A stretch of DNA of 33,970 nt from Bacteroidales bacterium (GTDB lineage Bacteria; Bacteroidota; Bacteroidia; Bacteroidales; F082): NCBI GenBank assembly GCA_016281295.1, contig JAEEII010000270.1:1-33970 (forward strand), given 5' to 3'. The position numbers and the translations under genes are program-made. Of this stretch, positions 8,001-13,832 are shown one piece after another. Below the pieces are notes generated by a model that saw nothing but the letters and a program-made list of their open reading frames with translations, was not told the DNA's origin and did no database searches. Position 1 is the stretch's first letter, and every line of letters begins with the position of its first letter.

Positions 8001-11000
8001 GGAGGTGGAATACTCTGTGCTGCTCCAGTAGGTGTCTTCTGTCAAGGTACTGCCCCCTGCCCTGACCAAAGCGGTCTCGATCATGGGAAGGGCGGCATAG
8101 AGTTTACGCAGCTCACCCGCTGAGGGCAGATACCAGCCGTTGGCATAGTCGACCACCCCAGCGGCGTAGGTGCTATCAGCGTTTTGCACGGCTCTGATGA
8201 TGCCTGTGTTGTGATAGCCCGAAACATCCTCCAGAGCGTAAATGTTATTGAGAGGCCTGTCGTTCAGGGTAAGGAGGTTGCTGTTGGTGCCCCAGGGGCA
8301 TCCCGCCGAAGCATCCTCCAAGGCCACCATCAGACCTTCGGTGCCTTCGGGGTTCACATAGAACACCACGCCGTCGCTGCCATCAGCGTTGTGAACCACT
8401 AAGCCGATACTACTTGACGCCACGAAATGAGCAACCAAGCGCCGGCTGTGAGTGAAGGTGAAGGTATAGGGGCTTTTATAGGAAACTGGCAGTCCCTCCT
8501 CCGACCAGTGATCGAACACATAGCCAGCTTTGGGATAGGCTACCACCGCAGCCTGTTCCCCGTATGAATAAATGCCATTATGATAGTTCATCACCGTGCC
8601 ACGCGAAGGGCTGTCGGGCATGGCGATAATCATATTGTCCTGAGGTGAGAAGTAGTTACGGATGGCCCTCACACGGCCATTGGAAGTCTTGCTGGAATGG
8701 CTCATGGAGAACATAGGCGAGGAAGCATCCGAGTTGGAATATTCGGTGCTACTCCAATAGGTGTCCTCGCTGAGGGTGGTGCCTCCTTGACGGTAAAGCA
8801 CAGAGTCCACGAAAGGCAAGGCGGAATAGAGTTTTCGCAGCTGTCCCGCCGAGGGAAGATACCAGCCATGTTCGAAGTCGACCTGGGAGGCGGCGTAGTT
8901 GTTGTTAGTGCCAAGTTCTGTGCGGATGAGGCCTGTGTTTCTGAAGCCCGAAAGGTCTTCCAAGGCGACCAAGTTCTCACAGGTGCGGTCAGGCAGCAGC
9001 TGAACGTTGGATGAAGGTCCCCAGGGGCAACCTGTAGAGGCATCATCTAAGGCCACCATCCACCCCACTCCCGAGGGATCGATATGGAAGAGCACCCCTT
9101 TGCTGCCATCGGCGTTAGTGACTACGCTGCCGATGCCCGACTGCGACTCCGTGCCAAAGACGGCAAACAGGTTACGGTCGTTGTGAATGGTGAAAGTATA
9201 GTTAGGGTTGTTGCTGACCACAGCATTATTCTCCACCCATCCTCTGAACTGATGGCCAGACGCGGGTGTGGCAGTCACCGTCACCGAGGTGTTAGCCGGA
9301 TAGGAGCCCGCGCCGGAGACCGTTCCCGAAGAGGTGAACGGCAACGGGGAAAGGCTCACCGTGTAGGTATTCGACACGAACTCAGCCCGCAGTGTAACAG
9401 CATTGGTCACGGTGAAGGTATAGACCCGATTGAGACATTTTACCTTGTTTCCCTCAAACCATCCAATAAAGTCATAGCCAGGATAAGGGGTTGCGGTTAC
9501 CGTACATTCTGAACCATATTCGAAAACACCTCCACCTGTTAGTATTCCACCCTCTGGAGGATCAGCACTGATATCAACCTTACAGTAACTTGGGGTGAAA
9601 CAGGCAGTATAGATTTCATCGTGTTCCACTTTCAATGTCAACTCGTCAAAGAAGGAAACCGTCTCTTCAATGCCTTGAGCATTGGTTTGCGTCCATCCAT
9701 TGAACGCACAATTCGGATAAGGCGAGGCAGTCCAGGTTAAAGTGCTTCCTTTAGGACATTTATAGACAACAGCATTAGGTTGCGAGGTGATGGAGTATTG
9801 ACCATTGCAAGTAACTGAACCAGATTCAGAAGACGGATGGGTGATGATGGTGATATTGGCGCTGTCAGGTTCGATACCGAAAAAGGCTAATTCTTCAAGA
9901 TGATAAGGAGAAAAAGAAGGATACTCAAGATTATTATTAGGTACCAACTCGTCGAGGTAACAGAAAGTGGAAGACAAACCGTCCATTCCCCACCTAAAAT
10001 GGAACAGGTTGACAATTCCAAAAAAATCATCAACACCATCACAAACAAAAGCATGTTCTATATTATTATCATTACGTGCGGCATATAACACAGGTCGTGG
10101 AGGGTCGGCATTCAATGCATCCAACAACATTTGCATCCATTGATCCTCATACTGCGAACGCACTTTGGCAGAAGGGCACTTATAATAGAAATAGTCTTTA
10201 AAAGCATTCTCAATCACATGACAAGATTCAGGGTCTAATGAGACATGACTGCCTTGACAGGTAGATGTCTCCTTGTTATCGTCAAACCATGTATCAACGG
10301 CTATTGCGCAATGATACATCAATTCGGCCACAGCTTGTTCCTCCTCTTCAGAAGGATTATTAATCAATCCATATTCATACCTATTGATCATGTGGCTCCA
10401 ATCATACATGGTTGCCCCAAAATCCGCCTCAAGAGGATAATCATAGTCATAGCCGTATTGTTGGAGGATTTCATGGCTGCCCTTTCCTTGTATAGGGTGT
10501 TCCCATTTCTTCATGATTTGAGCCATGGCTGTCGCTACAGAACCAGTATAGCTTCGTATTCCTGTTTCATGATTCTCGGGACAATGGAGATTATAAGGGT
10601 AACCCTGACCCCAGTTGGTTTCGAGTTGGGCGGAAGCGCCCCTATCCATGATTTCTCTCACATCCCCTTCAATAAGCAGTTCCCAAAAGCTCGCCGCATT
10701 TTCGTTGGATGACAACCTATGTTCGACAGCATAGCGTATTTGTTCGTCATAATGTTCAAGCCATACACTAAACGTCCCCATTTCATCTGCATTAAGGTTG
10801 CCTTCAGGTGAAAAGCACAGAATAGGGATTATATTATTGTCTTTAGGCATAACCACATAGCCCTTGACACCGTTGAAAACAAACAAGTTTTGAAAACCCA
10901 AGGCTTCACTTATGTCAGTTAACTCCTCAATGCGGTTGCATCTGCCTCCGCCACCATTCAAGAGGGTCTTTGCGGCACGTTTAGCATCTTCTATCCTGAC

Positions 11001-11075
11001 ACGCTCTGCTCGGAGTGGTTTTGAGGCAAAGCAAAACGCTAATAAGGAAGCCAAAATGATTGGTTTAGTATTCAT
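5067..11075 (-). CDS. 2002-residue secreted protein: inactive C10-protease scaffold with four DGR-target-like domains
   Basis: Signal peptide (residues 1-23, ...ASKPLRA). Residues ~24-140 look like the C10 propeptide and ~150-400 like the streptopain (C10) protease domain: NWGQGYPYN, GSVATAMAQIMKKWEHP and EHAFVCDGVD. The catalytic Cys of the GCxATAxAQ motif is Ser (S179, codon TCT at 10541-10539), while His341 remains, and the later HxNWGW motif reads HFRWGM. Three InlB-like repeats follow (~405-640). Then come four domains (~645-809, 888-1051, 1129-1293, 1369-1535), each with a GWYLPSAGQLRKLYAALP core and YWSSTE...RVRAxR end, paralogous to the DGR variable protein, alternating with single repeats. 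Four more repeats (~1537-1828) and two GWNW-type C-terminal domains complete it. No T9SS sorting domain. It overlaps the RT stop by 11 nt. Confidence 0.85.
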   Translation of the reverse strand: MNTKPIILASLLAFCFASKPLRAERVRIEDAKRAAKTLLNGGGGRCNRIEELTDISEALGFQNLFVFNGVKGYVVMPKDNNIIPILCFSPEGNLNADEMGTFSVWLEHYDEQIRYAVEHRLSSNENAASFWELLIEGDVREIMDRGASAQLETNWGQGYPYNLHCPENHETGIRSYTGSVATAMAQIMKKWEHPIQGKGSHEILQQYGYDYDYPLEADFGATMYDWSHMINRYEYGLINNPSEEEEQAVAELMYHCAIAVDTWFDDNKETSTCQGSHVSLDPESCHVIENAFKDYFYYKCPSAKVRSQYEDQWMQMLLDALNADPPRPVLYAARNDNNIEHAFVCDGVDDFFGIVNLFHFRWGMDGLSSTFCYLDELVPNNNLEYPSFSPYHLEELAFFGIEPDSANITIITHPSSESGSVTCNGQYSITSQPNAVVYKCPKGSTLTWTASPYPNCAFNGWTQTNAQGIEETVSFFDELTLKVEHDEIYTACFTPSYCKVDISADPPEGGILTGGGVFEYGSECTVTATPYPGYDFIGWFEGNKVKCLNRVYTFTVTNAVTLRAEFVSNTYTVSLSPLPFTSSGTVSGAGSYPANTSVTVTATPASGHQFRGWVENNAVVSNNPNYTFTIHNDRNLFAVFGTESQSGIGSVVTNADGSKGVLFHIDPSGVGWMVALDDASTGCPWGPSSNVQLLPDRTCENLVALEDLSGFRNTGLIRTELGTNNNYAASQVDFEHGWYLPSAGQLRKLYSALPFVDSVLYRQGGTTLSEDTYWSSTEYSNSDASSPMFSMSHSSKTSNGRVRAIRNYFSPQDNMIIAMPDSPSRGTVMNYHNGIYSYGEQAAVVAYPKAGYVFDHWSEEGLPVSYKSPYTFTFTHSRRLVAHFVASSSIGLVVHNADGSDGVVFYVNPEGTEGLMVALEDASAGCPWGTNSNLLTLNDRPLNNIYALEDVSGYHNTGIIRAVQNADSTYAAGVVDYANGWYLPSAGELRKLYAALPMIETALVRAGGSTLTEDTYWSSTEYSTSDASTPSFSMGNTAKTSSCRVRAIRKYLPSSIYKLVAKSEDEAMGTVTGSGIYFYNETVTVSAEANEGFVFKSWTEDGMVVSYDPVYQFPYTRNRVLVAHFMVAGAVGDIVHNADGSTGVVFYQNAQGTEGWMVALNDASTGCSWGPQNNIYAMPDMLCNDIRALEDVSGYNNTAILRKMLGTNNSYAASVVDFANGWYLPSSGQLRKLYAALPMIEESLLNAGGSLLTEDAYWSSTEYNTTDACSPSFSMSNTSKTSSLRVRAVRSFHCASINSIRLRANNFAYGNVTGSGNYEFGATVRIIASPKPGYVFDRWEEDGSPVSYDRYYTFEFTRTRTLVAVFVKEYSVGSLVQNDDGTRGVVFYKYPSGGALMVALEDASTGCPWGLNEDVTILEDQSPEAVMDLLNDMNGRNNTLRIRAWYEGNTNYAAGKVDFANGWYLPSAGQLRKLYAALPLIEKAIVDAGGTTLTEDAYWSSTEQSADKAWTPSFAMSSSNKTGNCRVRAIRSVMGNETIATNVNIEGGGSVTGAGVYDHGQTCTLKAVPNDGYAFLNWTNDRSVVSTEPEYTFTVTSNQTFTANFVANSCNITTAFDPVGGGAVTGAGVYTIGSTCTLSATAHAGYTFSNWTKGNSQVSDQPVYSFTVMEPAKYTAHFVINSYAVTVTAFPEDGGTVTGAQAYNYGSVATLTATPSEGYSFINWTENGEVVSTSPSMQFVVNGNRTLVANFSVNAFTVSAVAYPSNGGSVEGTGVYEYGTVVTLTAHPNSRYEFFCWFEDEDVLSFDPVLSFEVTEDREIYVLFAENEDVDQTVSLTSGWNWFSSYISYDANSLADIENQLEGSNPSIIKSQNAFVSYTNGQWSGILTELDNAVMYMIQLDDDCILTLTGSFVDPSDHPITLMSGWTWMPYLNLSPLSLSEAFANFTPSDGDLIKDQRNHSAYNAQSGRWEGSLTVLQPGQGYLYLNNSSETKILIYPNSTP

Positions 11076-12606
11076 AATTCATTGCTTTTATTTCTCTTAA
11101 ATTCAATTTTCTTTTCTTATCGGCCACATAGCCTTTCCTGATTTGCACCACATTCCACCAATAGGGCGAAAAGTGACGTTTCATTTTCTTTTTGATGTTC
11201 CACGTACGGTAATGGCTCATCAGCCCGAAATAAGAGTTCACCGTGCTTCGAAAAGCCGCCACCTCGTCGGGCGAAGGCCGATGGTCGTCGGCCACGGCGT
11301 TATGGCGGGTGATACTGTCCCAGCAATACGCCACGGAACGATTGGCGACATAAATCCGCTCTTTTTTGATGACCGCTCCCGTGAATTTCACTCCATGACA
11401 ACAATGCTGGAAATACACCTTGTCGGGATGCAACTCAAGATGAAGCCGCGTGTCGAGATACCTCCTGATGGGCTCAACCGCCGCTTTAAGCCGCTCCATG
11501 TCATCGCTGACAATGACAAAATCATCCACATAACGCCCGTAGTAGCTAAAGCCCAATCCCTCGGTCACAAAGCGGTCAAACCCGCTTAGGTAGAAATTGG
11601 CGAAGAGCTGCGAGGTGAGGTTGCCGATGGGCAGACCGAAACGCGGCCCCACATGGAAAAGCGACTTGCCCTGCGGCAAACGGTTCCAATCCTTATGGGA
11701 TCCTCTCATCACGCAGCCCCGCGTGGGGTCGTTGTCGATAATCTGGCAGCACAGGCGGATGACGATGCCCTTATCGGGCCCGAAATACTGCTCCTCGATG
11801 AAATGGCGAAGCCGCCGTTTCAACAAGGCTTTATCGATGTGCATGAAAAAGCCCCTGATGTCGAGTTTCAGCACATAGGTGTTCCGTGTGTAATGCCGAC
11901 TGCACTCGTCGATAAAATTAGCGATGCGGTGTATGCCGTAGAGCGTCCCCTTGCCTTGGCGGCAGCTGTAGCTGTCGTAAATGAAAATTTTCTCGAACAG
12001 CGGATTGAGGCGGTTGATGACATAATGGTGAACGATACGGTCGCGGAAGTAGGCGGCGAACACCTCGCGTAACATGGGACGGCGCACCACAAAGGCGATG
12101 CTGGGCGAGATGGTGTAAGTCCCGTTGTTGATCTCGTCGCACAGTTCCACAAGGTTGTGCTCGTAGTCCAACTCGAAGCGCAGGGCGTTCTTCGTGTTGC
12201 GCTTACTGCGGCGGCAGTCGAAATAGGCCTCAAAAAGATCTTCCTGCTTTATCTTGCCGTCGGAATCTTGCATAAAAAGGGAAGGTGACGCACTGGAGGA
12301 AGACGCTGAAGAAGCTCGCACACCCCGAACCCGCCAACTGTTGTTCTTGTTGTTGTTGTAGTTGTTGTAGTTGTTGTTCAACTCACCGGAGGAATTCAAG
12401 TTCCACGCGTTGTTGGATGAGTACTCGGTGCTGCAATCGGTGCGTGGCGCAGCGGCGGCAATCGACAATACGTCACCGTTGCAGATGTAACGACCAGCTC
12501 CGAAGGGCTGACTGTCCACCGACCCTTTTTCAATCATCTTCTTCTCGCTCCCCACAGCCTTAACCGATGGGAATTCCGGATTATAATATGTTCTATTCGT
12601 TGACAT
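11065..12606 (-). CDS. DGR-type reverse transcriptase (frame also spans the template repeat)
   Basis: The catalytic protein is about 402 residues, from a possible ATG at 12273. It has the RT order of motifs: VLKLDIRGFF, then FGLPIGNLTSQLFANFYL (the GxxxSQ signature of DGR reverse transcriptases), then YGRYVDDFVIV with the active-site YVDD (bases 11532-11521). It copies the template RNA, misreading adenines, into cDNA that replaces the variable repeat. The same frame is open upstream to ATG 12606, which overlaps the avd stop as TAATG, and would add 111 residues including a translated template repeat. Translational coupling favours the upstream ATG; family length favours the internal one. The true start is unresolved. 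Its stop overlaps the start of the 2002-residue protein by 11 nt, so the downstream gene is probably co-translated. Confidence 0.95.
   Translation of the reverse strand: MSTNRTYYNPEFPSVKAVGSEKKMIEKGSVDSQPFGAGRYICNGDVLSIAAAAPRTDCSTEYSSNNAWNLNSSGELNNNYNNYNNNKNNSWRVRGVRASSASSSSASPSLFMQDSDGKIKQEDLFEAYFDCRRSKRNTKNALRFELDYEHNLVELCDEINNGTYTISPSIAFVVRRPMLREVFAAYFRDRIVHHYVINRLNPLFEKIFIYDSYSCRQGKGTLYGIHRIANFIDECSRHYTRNTYVLKLDIRGFFMHIDKALLKRRLRHFIEEQYFGPDKGIVIRLCCQIIDNDPTRGCVMRGSHKDWNRLPQGKSLFHVGPRFGLPIGNLTSQLFANFYLSGFDRFVTEGLGFSYYGRYVDDFVIVSDDMERLKAAVEPIRRYLDTRLHLELHPDKVYFQHCCHGVKFTGAVIKKERIYVANRSVAYCWDSITRHNAVADDHRPSPDEVAAFRSTVNSYFGLMSHYRTWNIKKKMKRHFSPYWWNVVQIRKGYVADKKRKLNLREIKAMNYEY
12312..12430 (-). 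other. DGR template repeat (TR)
   Basis: 119 nt that align without gaps to 12980-13098. In the sense strand it is dominated by AAC codons (Asn), the usual design that lets adenine mutagenesis give many residues without stops. The last 29 nt of the sense strand (12340-12312, GC-rich) are identical to the variable repeat and correspond to the initiation-of-mutagenic-homing region. It lies between avd and the RT core, inside the extended RT frame, so its RNA would come from the same transcript. Confidence 0.95.
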
Positions 12607-12941
12607 TATGATTTCTTCCAGCCAGTCACCTGTTTCCCTATTTTCTCCATTATCTCGCTGAACTCGGCGTGCTTCCGCAAGCCGATGACCTTCAAGTCAT
12701 AGCAGAGCCTAAGCTCCAACTTCAGTATCTCGAATTGCTCAAGGTATGCTTCCAAATGCTCGGTCTTCACCGCAGCACGGTTGGCCTTGTAAATGTAACG
12801 CACCAGCTCCATGCAGTCGCGCTTCATGTCCTGCCCCAACGTGAACTTGTATTCACGAGGGAAGGATTTCGTCGCTTCAAACACCATTAATAATAAGGTG
12901 TATGTGTCGCGATATACAGGCAGTTCGTAATACAAAGCCAT
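12606..12941 (-). CDS. avd: Avd-like DGR accessory protein
   Basis: 111 residues, predicted almost wholly helical: four amphipathic helices, including YRDTYTLLLMVFEATKSFP, MKRDCMELVRYIYKANRA, HLEAYLEQFEILKLELRLC and KHAEFSEIMEKIGKQV. Size, Lys/Arg content and position between the variable gene and the template/RT match the Avd family (four-helix-bundle protein), which in characterised DGRs forms a basic pentamer that binds the RT and template RNA and is needed for mutagenic cDNA synthesis. It starts 33 nt after the stop of the variable protein and its stop overlaps ATG 12606 of the RT frame by one base (TAATG). Confidence 0.9.
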   Translation of the reverse strand: MALYYELPVYRDTYTLLLMVFEATKSFPREYKFTLGQDMKRDCMELVRYIYKANRAAVKTEHLEAYLEQFEILKLELRLCYDLKVIGLRKHAEFSEIMEKIGKQVTGWKKS

Positions 12942-12974
12942 GACCTTATATGAATGGTTAAATTGTTAAATGGT

Positions 12975-13601
12975 TTAAAAAGCTCGCACACCCCGAACCC
13001 GCCAACTGGCGTACTTGCTGTAGCTGCCGTTGCCGTAGTAGCTGTACAACTCACCGGAGGAATACAAGTACCACGCGATGAGGGATGAGTACTCGGTGGA
13101 AGACCAGTAGCGCCAATCGCCGTTATCGAAGGCCGTGCCGCCCGCCACTTGAAGACTGGCGTTCACCTCCACGAGGTTGCCATAGAGGTAATTGAGCTGG
13201 CCGATGGCAGGCACATACCAGCCGTTGGCGAAATCAACCGCATAAAAAGCAGGATGGTCAGTGCTATGCTGGCGCACTATGAGTGTGTTGTTGTAGCCGT
13301 CGAGGTCGTAAATGGCCTGACGGGTGTTGATGTAGTTGGGCAAGGGTGTGTCAGAGCCACTGCTGCCCCATTGGTAGCTGCCCGCGTCCTGCAAGGCCAC
13401 GGCCCATCCGTGCTGCCCTGTGTTATCCACATAAAAGACCACGCCGATGGCAGTGGCACCGGAAGAGGGATAAATGGAAGGGCTGTAAATCAAATTGCCC
13501 TGACAGAGAATGTCGCCTACATGTACCTGAGCATTCACAAAAGGCACCGCAATCGTCAACAGAAGTGCCGTCATCATGGTTTTCAAAATAGATGTTTTCA
13601 T
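12975..13601 (-). CDS. DGR target (variable) protein, secreted, C-type-lectin-like fold
   Basis: 208 residues. A signal peptide (residues 1-24, ...AVPFVNA before QVHVG) without a lipobox Cys directs it out of the cytoplasm. The domain has GVVFYVDNTGQHGWAVAL, FANGWYVPAIGQLNYLYG and WRYWSSTEYSS, the pattern of FISUMP/DUF1566-type domains with a C-type-lectin-like fold used by DGR target proteins. The variable repeat codes for the last 39 residues or so, STEY...RVRGVRAF; 13 codons differ from the template, giving Tyr, Ser, Gly, Leu, Ile and Ala where the template has Asn or Tyr. Varying residues would sit on the ligand-binding face. First gene of the DGR operon, with its own promoter. The ligand is unknown. 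Confidence 0.92.
   Translation of the reverse strand: MKTSILKTMMTALLLTIAVPFVNAQVHVGDILCQGNLIYSPSIYPSSGATAIGVVFYVDNTGQHGWAVALQDAGSYQWGSSGSDTPLPNYINTRQAIYDLDGYNNTLIVRQHSTDHPAFYAVDFANGWYVPAIGQLNYLYGNLVEVNASLQVAGGTAFDNGDWRYWSSTEYSSLIAWYLYSSGELYSYYGNGSYSKYASWRVRGVRAF
12980..13098 (-). other. DGR variable repeat (VR)
   Basis: 119 nt at the 3' end of the target gene; differs from the template at 18 positions and has no gaps. In sense-strand terms 17 differences are at template A (A to T, G or C). The other is T to G in a TAC codon that became GGC. The 29 nt at the 3' end and the CACCGAGTACTC-containing 5' end are unchanged. The stop codon TAA follows the repeat directly. Confidence 0.95.
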
Positions 13602-13651
13602 AAGGATTGTATGTTAAATGATTATTGTTATGATTTCATTATTTAAAAAAA

Positions 13652-13682
13652 CAAAGATAAGGGTTTCTTTGAAACAAACAAC
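13652..13682 (-). promoter_or_regulatory. Promoter of the DGR operon
   Basis: Minus strand TATCTTTG (13659-13652) is a perfect -7 box, with a TTG at 13681-13679 after a 19-nt spacer for the -33 element. It lies about 50 nt before the ATG of the target gene at 13601. Confidence 0.6.
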
Positions 13683-13740
13683 ATAATACTATACAATTAA
13701 TTATGTACTTATTTTACCAATTTCTGTATAAAATAATACA

Positions 13741-13793
13741 TTATTTAAAAAATGAAAGACCTGGGAGTCGATACCAAAATCATCTCCCAGGTC
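13741..13793 (-). terminator. Terminator of the cleaved-adhesin gene
   Basis: A 10-bp perfect stem GACCTGGGAG (13758-13767) / CTCCCAGGTC (13784-13793) is followed on the minus strand by TTTCATTTTTT. It separates the adhesin gene from the DGR operon. Confidence 0.8.
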
Positions 13794-13832
13794 ACTTCTC
13801 TTTCCGCAGAGGATATCCAGCGGCTTTAACGA

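Noticed and set aside
6465..8650. The four target-like domains of the 2002-residue protein as active variable repeats
   Set aside because: Codons at the equivalent positions (ACC, TCG, AAG and so on) do not derive from AAC by adenine changes, and the constant 3' end does not match the template, so they look fixed.
5564..9512. Many open frames of 60-140 codons on the plus strand opposite the 2002-residue gene
   Set aside because: They lie opposite a repetitive, moderately GC-rich gene, have no family similarity, no promoters and inconsistent composition; they are shadows of the minus-strand frame.
5800..9700. Regular repeats as a CRISPR or DNA tandem array
   Set aside because: The periodicity is at protein level (InlB-like and lectin-like domains); DNA copies are diverged and there are no short identical repeats with unique spacers.
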